A stretch of DNA of 55,546 nt from Pseudomonadota bacterium (GCA_030625085.1 DAOURK010000012.1:1-55546); one strand, 5' to 3'; numbered from the stretch's first letter, positions 1 through 8,990 are shown. Translations and numbers: made by a program. Notes: generated by a model from the letters alone, not told the origin.

Positions 1-641
1 TTACGCTGACTTCGCCGATTCAACCACTTGTACATGATCTCACAGACCTGATGATAAAATTGCCTCAACATCTCGTAGTTACCGCACACACCATAGTAGT
101 TCCAGTGTCCTTGGAGTTTCTGCCTTAGCTTTGTGAAAAGAGCACTTGTTCCAAGTTTGCTGCATTCCGCCTTGATCCAGGTGAGGATTGCTGCTATAGC
201 CAAACGAAATTTCTTCTTCGATGTTCGCATCGTGACCAAAGGTTTACCGGTTCTGCCCCGGCCCCAGCGAAATTCAAACCCCAGAGAGGTAAAAGATTTA
301 TTGTTTTCAATCTCAAAACGCGTAAACTTGATGATTTGTGTCTTCTCCTTCGACAGTTCAAGTTTAAATTTCTCTAATCGTTTGCCTAGAACGTTGTAGA
401 ACCGTTGAGCTTCATGATGGTATTGAAAGCAGCAGATGAAACCATCAGCAAACCGCATCATCATCACATCACAACGACAATTTGCTTTGATCACTTGCTC
501 AAACCACTTATCAAGCACGAAGTGTAAGTAAATGTTTGCCAATACTGCCGAAACAATTCCGCCTTGAGGGGTTCCGGTGACAGGATAATCAACCCGCGCA
601 TCTTCCTCAAGGATTCCGGCTTTCAACCACTTGCGAACCAT
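1..641 (-). pseudogene. Group II intron reverse transcriptase/maturase, 3' part only
   Basis: Reading the minus strand from the ATG at 641 gives an uninterrupted frame that runs off the window edge at position 1. It holds the GTPQGGIVS-type motif, LANIYLH, the catalytic palm motif as FADGF, an EKT...F.R finger/thumb block and a C-terminal maturase-type block ending in KWLNRRSQR. These mark a group II intron-encoded protein. The first half of the enzyme (fingers and palm motifs before GTPQGG) is absent: upstream of about 640-660 the sequence belongs to a glycosyltransferase gene. The second aspartate of the usual YADD/FADD motif is a glycine, which should weaken or abolish polymerase activity. 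Most likely a non-functional remnant; the homology is secure, the inactivity inferred. Confidence 0.85.
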
Positions 642-844
642 ACACCCCAAATAGCACCTCTTCCGATAAAGAGACCGAGCGCATTAATAAAAAAAATGCA
701 TGGCGGCTTATGGTCCCATATGTCACGATAAGGGATATCACCTTTTAAAATTCTTTGACCAATGTATAAAAACGCTCCAGAATCTCTGTTTGGAATTTTG
801 ATACCATTTGGGAGTAATATCATTAAAATTAGTAAAGTAAACAT
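623..844 (-). pseudogene. Truncated membrane glycosyltransferase (GT39/ArnT-like), N-terminal part
   Basis: The 73-aa frame starts with a hydrophobic segment and carries the loop DSGAFLYIGQRILKGDIPYRD followed by WDHKPP and INALGL, typical of the first periplasmic loop of polyprenyl-phosphate-dependent membrane glycosyltransferases, which are usually 450-600 aa. The acidic DSG before the first long loop is the expected catalytic-region signature. The frame is open upstream of the ATG at 844 into the end of glf (basic residues RFAKKIDRGK), so the original start may lie a little upstream. Coding similarity stops near 660, where reverse-transcriptase sequence begins, so the rest of the gene is missing. 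It follows glf in the same direction and belongs to the same polysaccharide cluster. Confidence 0.7.
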
Positions 845-869
845 TATCAGAACCAGAACACTTTTCCCT

Positions 870-2003
870 CTATCTATTTTTTTTGCAAATCTTATCTTCG
901 TAGCATTTTAAAGCGGCTAAGATAGTTTTATCCATATCATAATAAGCATAATCTCCAAGACGACCGCCTATGATAACTTTGTTTTCTTTCTGCATAAGTT
1001 CTTTATATTGGTTGAAAAGTGTATGATTTCTCTCAGTGTTGATAGGATAATAAGGGTTGATTGGATCGTATTCGGATTTTTCATAAAAAATTACTGTTTT
1101 TTGTTTTGTATATCTTCTTTCTGGATGCAAATGTCTGGGTTCATGAATTCTAGTATATGGTACTTCAATATCACCATAATTCATCACAGATGTTCCCTGA
1201 TAATCTTCTATTTCAATAAGTTCCTTTTGGAATTTAACAGTTCTCCATTCCAAATTGCCGTATATGTAATCAAAATATTGATCTATAGGGCCTGTATAAA
1301 TTATTTTTTCTCTAACATTGAAATCGTTGCGGTATTTAAAGTAATCACAGTTTAACTCTACGTGAATATTAGGTGAGTTCAGCATCCTCTCAAATACTTT
1401 TGTATAGCCCTCTAATGGTATACCCTGCCATCTGGCATCCACAAAGTAATCTTCTCTGTAATTATACCTTAAGGGTAAACGGGTAATAATGCTCGGTGGT
1501 AATTCTTTGGGATCCTTTCCCCATTGTTTGAAGGTATAACTTTTTATCAAGGCTTCGTAAAGTGATCGTCCAATCAAAGAGATTGCTTTCTCTTCAAGGT
1601 TTTTGGGGTCTTTAATACCTTCTTTTTCAATTTCCTTTTTTAGGAATTCTTTAGCATCATAAGGGTTAAGATTAAGGTTATAAAATGAATTGATGGTCTC
1701 AAGGTTAATTGGCATTTGATAAACTTTGTTTTTATGAGTTGTCAAAACCTGGTGGTGATAACTGTTGAATTCAGTAAACCGTGTAATATAATCCCATACT
1801 TTTTTCGATGAAGTATGAAATATATGTGTACCATATCTATGAAACTCAATACCACTCTTTTCATCTAATTCAGAATAACAATTACCACCAATATGAGAAT
1901 TTTTGTCAATCACTAAGACTTTAGAGTTTAATTCATTAGCTATTCGCTCAGCTAATACACTTCCAAAAAATCCTGCGCCTACAATAAGATAATTGAATTT
2001 CAT
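870..2003 (-). CDS. glf: UDP-galactopyranose mutase
   Basis: A flavoenzyme that interconverts UDP-galactopyranose and UDP-galactofuranose, supplying Galf for surface polysaccharides. The 377-aa product has the N-terminal FAD-binding GxGxxG (residues 9-14, GAGFFG), the HIGGNCY block near residue 40, YGTHIFHT and the LPLRYNYREDYF region, and the C-terminal GGRLGDYAYYDMD block; length matches the family. It is cytosolic. It lies between a GT2 glycosyltransferase upstream and the truncated membrane glycosyltransferase downstream, all on the minus strand, consistent with a small glycan operon. Identification is firm. Confidence 0.95.
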   Translation of the reverse strand: MKFNYLIVGAGFFGSVLAERIANELNSKVLVIDKNSHIGGNCYSELDEKSGIEFHRYGTHIFHTSSKKVWDYITRFTEFNSYHHQVLTTHKNKVYQMPINLETINSFYNLNLNPYDAKEFLKKEIEKEGIKDPKNLEEKAISLIGRSLYEALIKSYTFKQWGKDPKELPPSIITRLPLRYNYREDYFVDARWQGIPLEGYTKVFERMLNSPNIHVELNCDYFKYRNDFNVREKIIYTGPIDQYFDYIYGNLEWRTVKFQKELIEIEDYQGTSVMNYGDIEVPYTRIHEPRHLHPERRYTKQKTVIFYEKSEYDPINPYYPINTERNHTLFNQYKELMQKENKVIIGGRLGDYAYYDMDKTILAALKCYEDKICKKNR

Positions 2004-2044
2004 TGTTTACCTTTCTAATTTATCTCTTTAAGCAGGTAATTTGA

Positions 2045-2761
2045 TCATTTATTTATAGAATTAATAACTGGGCGACAAAATAATGTTTGCCAAAACGATT
2101 TTACAACAAATCGCCAAAGTTTCAATTTAACAATGGATACCTCTCCAGTCTTACGCGTCACATGGGGAACAGGATGTTCATAAATACGTAATCGTGTCTT
2201 TGACAACACACCGGAAATTATGATATTAGGTGCAAAAGTATCATCTGGAATTTGGCCCACAATTTGTTTTAAAATATTTGTGCGAATCAGTCGGAAGGGA
2301 GTGTTCACGTCAGTAACGCCTTTGCCAAACAACATATTTATAGTAATGCGAGAGAAGGCACTGATAAACTTTCGGCTTATATTTTGATTTCGTCCTTTTC
2401 TTAACCCAAAAAGAGCATCGAATTTTGCTCTTTTTTCCCAAAGAATGGAAAAATAGTCAGCTTTCATCTCATTATCGCTGTCGCATTGAAAAACCCACTT
2501 CGAAAGTTGTATGGCCTTTCGATAACCCATTAGGATTGTCGGACCGTGACCACCATTTTTTTTATTGATAACTTCAATACATTTATTATTTTTAAAAACT
2601 GCCAATGCTTCAGATGTACTATCAGTTGATCCATCATTTAATATCATTATCAAAAAATTAATATTAAGATGAGACAATACAGAATACCAAGATTTGGCTA
2701 CAGGAACGATACATGCTTCTTCATTATAAACAGGCATTACTATTACTAAATCGAGTAACAT
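2045..2761 (-). CDS. Glycosyltransferase family 2 (polyprenyl-phosphate sugar synthase-like)
   Basis: A 238-aa GT-A fold glycosyltransferase. Visible motifs are MPVYNEE (residues 9-15), NDGSTDST (42-49), KNGGHGP and the DSD metal/nucleotide-binding motif at 94-96, followed by the FGLRKGR and DVNTPFRL blocks found in dolichol-phosphate-mannose-synthase-like enzymes. There is no obvious C-terminal membrane segment, so it would be a soluble or peripheral membrane enzyme. It sits 41 bp upstream of glf in the same direction. The donor and acceptor cannot be read from sequence; it may load a sugar onto undecaprenyl phosphate for the membrane glycosyltransferases nearby. Confidence 0.85.
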   Translation of the reverse strand: MLLDLVIVMPVYNEEACIVPVAKSWYSVLSHLNINFLIMILNDGSTDSTSEALAVFKNNKCIEVINKKNGGHGPTILMGYRKAIQLSKWVFQCDSDNEMKADYFSILWEKRAKFDALFGLRKGRNQNISRKFISAFSRITINMLFGKGVTDVNTPFRLIRTNILKQIVGQIPDDTFAPNIIISGVLSKTRLRIYEHPVPHVTRKTGEVSIVKLKLWRFVVKSFWQTLFCRPVINSINK

Positions 2762-3030
2762 AGGTATTTTTAATTCTAAATTATATTAAGTTTATATAAA
2801 AATTTATCAAATAATTATTTTATTTTAAATTATTAAGGTATCCGCTTTACCGCTGCACTACCGTAAGTTATCTAAAACGTATTGATTTTTATAAATTTAT
2901 TTACCATTTAATTGTATCTTTGTAAAATGCATTAATATTTAAATAATTAGAGGAAACTATTGGGAGTGATAGCCCAAATTAATTAATTTTTATCTATTTT
3001 TTCCGGCTAACTAAGGATAAATCTACCGCT

Positions 3031-3106
3031 TTAGGTACTTAGGTACTTAGGTACTTAGGTACTTAGGTACTTAGGTACTTAGGTACTTAGGTACTTAGGT
3101 ACTTAG
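3031..3106. repeat. 8-bp tandem repeat (TTAGGTAC), 9.5 copies
   Basis: Nine and a half perfect head-to-tail copies of TTAGGTAC, each containing the palindrome GTAC. It lies in the 396-bp non-coding gap between the GT2 gene and the 500-aa ORF at 3158-4660, just past the latter's stop codon. The rest of the gap is AT-rich and I see no gene in it. Unit length and perfect identity suggest slipped-strand expansion, hence likely copy-number variation between strains. Confidence 0.97.
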
Positions 3107-3157
3107 TTCTGATTTTCGTGTTTTTTATGATAGAAAATTCGTTTTGTAAAAGTTTTA

Positions 3158-4660
3158 CTATTTCGCTAATTCCGGGATGATAAAAAATTGGTTGAGTTTT
3201 AGTGCCATAGTTATTACCTGCATACCAAGCTTTGATATGTAATATTTGTAGGTACCAGCAATTTTTCTAATTAGGCCATGTATATGAAGTCTTTTTAATA
3301 GCCAAGAGATTTGAGAACTGGTTTTTCCTGAGAGCTTTTGCCGAAGGTGTTTATTTTGAAAACCACTGATATTGAATTCTCCACTTGCCATGGTCTCAAA
3401 CAGCATATGATCATCATTGATGAGGAAGTGAAAGCCTTTATAGGATCGATTATTTTCAACAATTGCCTTTGTGATTTTGTTCAGCTTGTTGACTCCACTG
3501 CTTACATCTTCAATAGCAGAGATAAACTGCAGGTATCGGCGATTAGCCGCAAAGAGGAGTTGTCGAAGGGCAGAGAGGCTATAAATACCCTTTTTTATAT
3601 GCGCAAGCTTTTTGGTATAGGTGCCATCCCGATGTTCTACCTTACTGTAGTGCTTAAAAAAGGAAACATCATTGACTGTAGTTTCTATTCGGAGGATTAA
3701 CCCAAATTTATCATACATTTTAATTGAAACCGGACCCATCCGGTGTTTAATCCTGGTTCCCATAATCCTTGTATTAAAATTGTTACCCATTTCATCCTGG
3801 TAGTTGCCATGAAGTTTTCTGCCCAGGAACGTGGCGATATTATCAGGTTTAACAGTATGAATGGCAGTACGTATCAGATTACTATAAATTGTTTGTAAAT
3901 CTTGTTGGCATTTGAAAATAATATCCGTTGCATATTCAACCTGCATTATGCTCCAGTGATAGCATAGTTCAAATTGTTCGATAATAGGGCAGTACAATTT
4001 AGCAAAATGGTCGAATTTTTTATGAAGAATATCAACACTCAAGCTATTAGCTACTGTTTGAGCTTTAATAAAATCATCAATGTGTATAAAGGCGTTATCC
4101 ATGGAGGTGAAATTGTTACCCTCACTTTTTAAAGACGAAGCCAGCCAGCTATGCCCGTTGAAATATATCTGGAGGCGGAATGGACACCATGTAGGGACAC
4201 GAACATAACACAGCCCTAACTGTTGATCGATGAAATAAAAATAGTAGTGCAAGCATTTACCTTGAGTAGGTTTGAGATAGGTTTTATGAGTTTTTTTGTC
4301 ATGCCATGGCTTATAGGATTGACAAGTTTCCATTGCTGAAAAAATGTGAACAAGTCCAGGATGTTCACCACGTTCATTCAAAACACTTCGAATCCGATCT
4401 TCTTTGCGAAGATTTTTTTTACGGATGAATTCTATTTCCAAATCGTTTTCCTTTGCAATTTGTTCAGCGTTTTTGCGAAGTGCATCGCGTAAAGGTTCAG
4501 CAAAGTGAGGATAATCGAAAATACGGATACCATTTATAGTCAAATAACTTGCCATTCCTTGCGCAAAACAAAATCCTGGAAGTGTTCCCTGGATGACAAT
4601 ACGATCATAGCAAGAAATTATCCCAGCTATGTTCTCAGAATGTTGATCTGTTAAAAGCAT
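3158..4660 (-). CDS. 500-aa conserved protein, possibly mobile-element encoded, C-terminal winged-helix-like
   Basis: A full-length 500-aa ORF without signal peptide or membrane segments. It has conspicuous conserved-looking blocks: YDRIVIQGTLPGFCFAQGM near the N-terminus, HPGLVHIFSAME, KCLHYYFYFID, VRVPTWCPFRLQIYFNGH around residues 160-180, FLGRKLHGNYQDE and a RIKHRMGPVSIKMYDKFG block around 310-330. The C-terminal ~70 residues (TSSQISWLLKRLHIHGLIRKI) look like a winged helix, and such proteins are sometimes labelled MarR-like. From memory this family often occurs in several copies per genome, which would suit a mobile element, but I cannot verify that here and no clear terminal inverted repeats were found. 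Function unknown. Confidence 0.6.
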   Translation of the reverse strand: MLLTDQHSENIAGIISCYDRIVIQGTLPGFCFAQGMASYLTINGIRIFDYPHFAEPLRDALRKNAEQIAKENDLEIEFIRKKNLRKEDRIRSVLNERGEHPGLVHIFSAMETCQSYKPWHDKKTHKTYLKPTQGKCLHYYFYFIDQQLGLCYVRVPTWCPFRLQIYFNGHSWLASSLKSEGNNFTSMDNAFIHIDDFIKAQTVANSLSVDILHKKFDHFAKLYCPIIEQFELCYHWSIMQVEYATDIIFKCQQDLQTIYSNLIRTAIHTVKPDNIATFLGRKLHGNYQDEMGNNFNTRIMGTRIKHRMGPVSIKMYDKFGLILRIETTVNDVSFFKHYSKVEHRDGTYTKKLAHIKKGIYSLSALRQLLFAANRRYLQFISAIEDVSSGVNKLNKITKAIVENNRSYKGFHFLINDDHMLFETMASGEFNISGFQNKHLRQKLSGKTSSQISWLLKRLHIHGLIRKIAGTYKYYISKLGMQVITMALKLNQFFIIPELAK

Positions 4661-5133
4661 AATTTTGACTCCACATTATTGTTAATTTGTGCTATGGAGA
4701 TTAATATTACACTTTTATGAAATTTTTATAAACCTTTTTGGTTCCGGCTTGTCCGGGTTAGGATCACTCATATTTTTTACTGTAGGCATCTTTTTTTTGA
4801 GTCATTTCTTTTGCCCAACTTTTATGGGCTGCCTTGATGGTTTTATCCCTTTCATAATAAAAATAATAAAGGTTATGTTCTAATGTGAATTAATAGTTCC
4901 TAAACTTTTATAATTTTTTTACTATTTTTTATGATAAATGTAAAGCAATATATTGTAACGTTCTCGAATGCATTTATTTGACTGACCCAAAACAAAACAA
5001 AACAATTATAAATTTCTTGAAAAACTTATCATATTCATATATAATTATATAAATATTGAACTTCTGATTGTGCTCTATACCATAGCCAACTATAGACAAG
5101 CACAGGCCTCAGTTTTAGTATGAATGAACAATA
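4661..5133. other. AT-rich non-coding gap
   Basis: A 473-bp AT-rich gap between divergently oriented genes. The only distinctive part is a G+C-richer island at about 4739-4766 (TTGGTTCCGGCTTGTCCGGG followed by TTAGGATC). A 64-aa hydrophobic frame crosses it but has no convincing ribosome-binding site and no recognisable domain, so I do not call a gene. Promoters for the flanking genes presumably lie here. Confidence 0.5.
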
Positions 5134-6828
5134 ATGAAAAAAAAAACTATTCCCAATAATAGCCGTCAAAAAATCTTTATTGATATTTTTATTATTTTCC
5201 TTTTCATTTTAGGCTCTTATTTTATTATATCTTCAAAATATAATTTCGTTAATGGTGATGAAGGCACTTATGCTTTTAAGACCAAAATTTTGTATGAAAA
5301 TCATGAACTTGATCTTAAAAACCAGGCAGCCTTATCTATTGGACAACTTGTTATAGGGTATGTATTTAGTACCATTTTTGGTTATAGTTTAAAAACACTT
5401 CACAGATCAGTATATTTCACTGTTTTTTTCTGTATCATCTCTTTTTATTTCCTTTTGCTACAAACCGGAATCGAGAGATATTTAGCACTCATCGGCTCCC
5501 TATCTCTGTTTATTAATCCATTAACACTCCGATTTATAGACTGGTATATAACAGAACCTTTCTTTTTATTATATATACTTATTGCCCTCAACCTTTATGT
5601 AGCCGCTTTAAAATCAAGCAAAGTCGGCTATCTTTATCTTGGCAGCGTATTTACAACGATTGCAATTTTTACAAGACAACATAGTATTTTCCTCCCTATT
5701 GCTTTAATAGCTTTCCTCATGATTAAAAGACAACAATTCAAGGATTATTTCTATCATTTTTTCTTATCATCTGTTATTCCGCTCATAGCAACAGCAACAT
5801 TTTATCTTCTGAGCACCACCCAAGGAGATTATGCAATCCGTCTTCAACATTTAAAGAGGTTGACCAACCCGCTTTATCTTTCCTTAACTTTACTGAAGGA
5901 CTTACTCTACAGCCTTCATTATTCAGTCCTGTATACCTTACCTTTGCTCATGATAATCTTGATAGGAGCCCTGATAAAAAAAGATTATTTGAAAGATTTA
6001 TTCCTAAAAAGACCTTTCTTACTTGCCATTTCAATCAGTTGCACTTCTTTAGGGACGATAATAGTCTTTTTTCAGTTTAAAAAATTGATGCCCTATTTAC
6101 CAAATATATTTTCCATAGGTAATATAACCTCACTATTTGGCATCAAAATTCTCAAAAATAAAACAGCTTCTGTTCTCCTCACTATTTTTACCGCCTTTGG
6201 TGCAGCGCTAATTTTATCAAGAATTTTTGAATATTTTCATTGGAAAAAACTAAAAAAATTTTTTACAGAAAAAAATCAAACCGAAGCTACAATATTAATT
6301 CGTCATTTTATGTATATCAGTGGAATTTTTTATTTTTTAACAAGTGTAATACTATTACTCTTATATGATAGATATATTTTCCCATTAGCTATCTTTGTAA
6401 TATTTTTTATTCTTATAAAATTTAGTTGGATTACAAATTTCAAAAAAACGGGGTTAATTATTTTCCTCATAATTTATAGCATCTTTATTGTAAAAATAAA
6501 AAATAGATGCCCAAGGGCTGAAAATTTATGGGATGCAGGAAATCTTTTAATCAGTAAGGGGATAAATCCAAAAGAAATAAATGGTGGTTCCGGTTTTGGT
6601 TTTTACCACAACTTTTACTCTGTGAGAAAAATTTATAAAAACGTCAAAATAAAAAGACCCATCAACTGGCACAAATTTCATCCTATGGCTAACTTCTTTT
6701 TATCTTCTAAATCTAAATTTAAAAAACACCCCGGCTTAGAAATCTTTGATACTGTAAAAAATGAAAAAAATACAATATATATTTACAAACGAAAACCTAA
6801 TTACCAAAAACCGATTTGGATACATTGA
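5134..6828 (+). CDS. Membrane glycosyltransferase, GT39/ArnT-like
   Basis: A 564-aa polytopic protein with roughly ten to twelve hydrophobic segments and a short C-terminal soluble tail. After the first membrane segment it carries FVNGDEGTYAFKTKILYENHE, in which the acidic pair before a large loop corresponds to the catalytic region of GT-C fold, polyprenyl-phosphate-sugar-dependent transferases such as ArnT. A WYITEPFFLLY block follows, as in that family. It would act at the periplasmic face of the inner membrane, adding a sugar to a glycan or lipid. It is separate from the minus-strand glf cluster and is followed by a hairpin terminator. Substrate unknown. Confidence 0.7.
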   Translation: MKKKTIPNNSRQKIFIDIFIIFLFILGSYFIISSKYNFVNGDEGTYAFKTKILYENHELDLKNQAALSIGQLVIGYVFSTIFGYSLKTLHRSVYFTVFFCIISFYFLLLQTGIERYLALIGSLSLFINPLTLRFIDWYITEPFFLLYILIALNLYVAALKSSKVGYLYLGSVFTTIAIFTRQHSIFLPIALIAFLMIKRQQFKDYFYHFFLSSVIPLIATATFYLLSTTQGDYAIRLQHLKRLTNPLYLSLTLLKDLLYSLHYSVLYTLPLLMIILIGALIKKDYLKDLFLKRPFLLAISISCTSLGTIIVFFQFKKLMPYLPNIFSIGNITSLFGIKILKNKTASVLLTIFTAFGAALILSRIFEYFHWKKLKKFFTEKNQTEATILIRHFMYISGIFYFLTSVILLLLYDRYIFPLAIFVIFFILIKFSWITNFKKTGLIIFLIIYSIFIVKIKNRCPRAENLWDAGNLLISKGINPKEINGGSGFGFYHNFYSVRKIYKNVKIKRPINWHKFHPMANFFLSSKSKFKKHPGLEIFDTVKNEKNTIYIYKRKPNYQKPIWIH

Positions 6829-6884
6829 AAAAATTTCTCCAGGAGTTTACACAAAACAGTAAATATGCTTAAAAAGACAAATAA

Positions 6885-6915
6885 ACTACCGCCCCGAGCT
6901 TGTCGGTGGTTTTTA
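6885..6915 (+). terminator. Probable rho-independent terminator
   Basis: Stem ACTACCG / CGGTGGT (one G-T wobble) with a 12-nt GC-rich loop, followed by TTTTTA. It lies 60-90 bp past the stop of the glycosyltransferase at 5134-6828 and in front of the convergent CPBP protease gene. Confidence 0.55.
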
Positions 6916-6939
6916 CTAAGAATAAACACTGATTTGAGC

Positions 6940-7644
6940 TTAAATTAATGATATTGACTCCAATATTGGAGTTACAGCAACAGGGACAAAATTGGTAAAA
7001 AAATGTAAGACAATAACTGTAGTCAGACTTTTTTGCCATAAAAAAAGCCGACAAAATACAAAGCCGATATAAGCTACAGTCACCATCCCGGCAGACCCCT
7101 CATACACATGCCCTAAAGAAAAAAGCAGAGTAGAGAGTAAAACTCCCATAGAAGTGCTTTCTGTTATTTCCTCAATTCGCACCAGTAAATATCCCCGAAA
7201 GATAATCTCTTCAGCAAAAGCTACCACCAATACCAACAAGCATCCCCAAAAAATTTGCCATGCTCCATGAGGCATGAGAGAAGTGGGGACCTCCTCCAGA
7301 TGACTTAAGCCAAGTTGAGTAAAACCTTTCAGCACAACCCCGACCGAAAAATAAAAAAGGGGGAAAAGGGCAATCCCCAATATAAAATACTTTTTCAGTT
7401 TATATCTTGTCCAGCCAATTTTAGAGAATGGTTCTCCCCTTACTTTAAGAAACCAAAAAACTAAAAATGATAATCCCAAATTTCGTAAAATGGTGATAAG
7501 CGCCAAAATAATAAAAGAAGAAGATTCCAGGCTATAAAAAAGCGCGGGAAAAACCAAAGAAATAAAGGTGATAACCAAAAAAAATATCACTTCTCGAAGC
7601 TTACTCTTTTTAGAACTTACACTATACTGTCGATAATTATCCAT
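6940..7644 (-). CDS. CPBP-family intramembrane glutamic endopeptidase (Abi/CAAX-like)
   Basis: A 234-aa protein with about seven membrane segments. The family's catalytic motifs are present: EEIIFR (E145, E146, R150), the FSLGH block (H179) and the HFFTNF block (H214, N218). These place it with Rce1-like intramembrane proteases, which cleave or process membrane and prenylated proteins and in some bacteria serve bacteriocin immunity. Start is ATG at 7644. It stands alone between the convergent glycosyltransferase and the divergent site-2 protease. Substrate cannot be predicted. Confidence 0.85.
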   Translation of the reverse strand: MDNYRQYSVSSKKSKLREVIFFLVITFISLVFPALFYSLESSSFIILALITILRNLGLSFLVFWFLKVRGEPFSKIGWTRYKLKKYFILGIALFPLFYFSVGVVLKGFTQLGLSHLEEVPTSLMPHGAWQIFWGCLLVLVVAFAEEIIFRGYLLVRIEEITESTSMGVLLSTLLFSLGHVYEGSAGMVTVAYIGFVFCRLFLWQKSLTTVIVLHFFTNFVPVAVTPILESISLI

Positions 7645-7696
7645 AAATCCCTATTGCCCCTGCCCCTTATCGTGATTACTATAAATTTTCAAACAG

Positions 7697-7783
7697 TAAA
7701 TTTCATATTGTCGCGCAGGGCTAAAGCCCTGCGCTACTTTTGTCTAAATATCGATTATAAAATTATTTTTCTAAAAATCTACA
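7697..7783 (+). repeat. Dispersed palindromic element, family A, copy 1
   Basis: Contains a perfect 22-bp palindrome at 7713-7734 (GCGCAGGGCT, AA, AGCCCTGCGC) followed by CTACTTTTGTCTAAATATCG and an AT-rich tail ending TTTCTAAAAATCTA. The same palindrome and tail recur near 35.7 kb and, inverted, near 52.1 kb; palindrome-only versions occur near 23.43 and 29.53 kb. It lies in the divergent gap between the CPBP and site-2 protease genes. It may fold as a hairpin in RNA. Confidence 0.85.
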
Positions 7784-7916
7784 GATTGCTTTCTCCAAAC
7801 GCATCACATTCTGAGTGTTCATTATCCTAATTTTATTCGGTAACATATTAAATCATATTCTACCGATTAAAAAAAATAGAAAATAAGGAAATAGAAAATC
7901 AAAGAGGAGAGCTATC

Positions 7917-8990
7917 ATGAAATGGTCCTTTCAAATAGGACAATTTTTCGGCATACCCTTAAAGATACACATCACCTTTTGGCTGCTCCTTTTATTCATA
8001 GGTCTAGTCACTGGGCAGCAAGGGGGGCTCCGGGGAGGAATACAAGGGATTCTATTAGTGATTCTCCTTTTTGGTTGCGTGGTATTACATGAACTTGGAC
8101 ACAGCTTAATGGCCCAACATTTTGGCATCGGGGTTCGAGATATTATTCTGCTTCCTATTGGCGGAGTTTCTCAGATGGAAAAAATTCCTGACGAGCCCCA
8201 AAAAGAACTCTTTATTTCCGCCATTGGACCCCTTATCAGTCTAAGCCTGGCCTTTTTCTTTTTTATTGTGGCTCGTATGTTTGAATTAAATTTTTCCCTT
8301 CAACAAGCATCCCTGCTAAGTGGAAATTTACTGATAAATCTTTTTTGGATCAATCTGATCTTGGGAATCTTTAATCTTTTGCCTGCTTTCCCCATGGATG
8401 GAGGAAGGGTTTTGCGAGCCCTTCTGGCTATGCGTATGGAATATCTTCAAGCCACCCATATAGCCGTTAGTATAGGACAAATTTTTGCTGTCTTTTTCGT
8501 TTTTTTCGGTATTTTTTACAATTTCTGGTTGGCCTTAATCGGCATCTTTATTTATATGGGGGCTGAAGCTGAGGAACATGAGACAATATTACGAAGATCT
8601 CTGAAAAAAATCCCGGTAAATCAGGCCATGATTACTAATTACGAAAAATTATCCCCTGAGGATCACTTGAGTCAGGCCATAAGTATTGCCTGTCACAGTC
8701 TACAGATGGATTTCCCGGTAATTCAAAACAGCAGCCTCATCGGCATTCTTTCACGAGACAAGCTCCTTTCTTCAATGCGAGATGATTCTCCTGAAACCCT
8801 CATCAAAGAAATTATGAGCACAGATTTTATCACCATCTCCGATACTGAACCCCTGGAAGAAGCTTATGCTATGATTAATGAGATCAAAGGCGGATTTATT
8901 CCGGTAATGCATGGAGAGACTTTTTTAGGATTTATCAATCTGGAGCAAATCGGCAAATATCATATGCTCTGCGGATTAGGGGAAAAATAG
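7917..8990 (+). CDS. Site-2 protease family (M50) with C-terminal CBS domains
   Basis: A 357-aa intramembrane zinc metalloprotease. HELGH at residues 58-62 supplies two zinc ligands and the catalytic glutamate; LPAFPMDGGR at 155-164 supplies the third zinc ligand (D161). Four to six membrane segments occupy residues 1-210 and a pair of CBS-like modules occupies about 235-355, the arrangement of the SpoIVFB/Rip3-type subgroup, in which CBS domains bind nucleotides and tune activity. The ATG is preceded by GAGGAGAG. Such proteases often cleave membrane anti-sigma factors; the anti-sigma factor in this window (46184-46897) has no membrane segment, so it is not an obvious substrate. Confidence 0.92.
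   Translation: MKWSFQIGQFFGIPLKIHITFWLLLLFIGLVTGQQGGLRGGIQGILLVILLFGCVVLHELGHSLMAQHFGIGVRDIILLPIGGVSQMEKIPDEPQKELFISAIGPLISLSLAFFFFIVARMFELNFSLQQASLLSGNLLINLFWINLILGIFNLLPAFPMDGGRVLRALLAMRMEYLQATHIAVSIGQIFAVFFVFFGIFYNFWLALIGIFIYMGAEAEEHETILRRSLKKIPVNQAMITNYEKLSPEDHLSQAISIACHSLQMDFPVIQNSSLIGILSRDKLLSSMRDDSPETLIKEIMSTDFITISDTEPLEEAYAMINEIKGGFIPVMHGETFLGFINLEQIGKYHMLCGLGEK

Noticed and set aside
133-399. 88-aa plus-strand ORF
   Set aside because: Shadow of the reverse transcriptase frame on the minus strand.
3031-3106. CRISPR array
   Set aside because: Units are 8 bp and directly adjacent with no spacers; no cas genes in the window.
4689-4883. 64-aa hydrophobic plus-strand ORF
   Set aside because: No ribosome-binding site or known domain; AT-rich DNA easily gives hydrophobic frames.
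7713-7734. Family A palindrome as a simple rho-independent terminator
   Set aside because: It recurs with a conserved tail in divergent and intra-operon gaps, so it is better explained as a dispersed repeat, though termination is possible at 35.7 kb.
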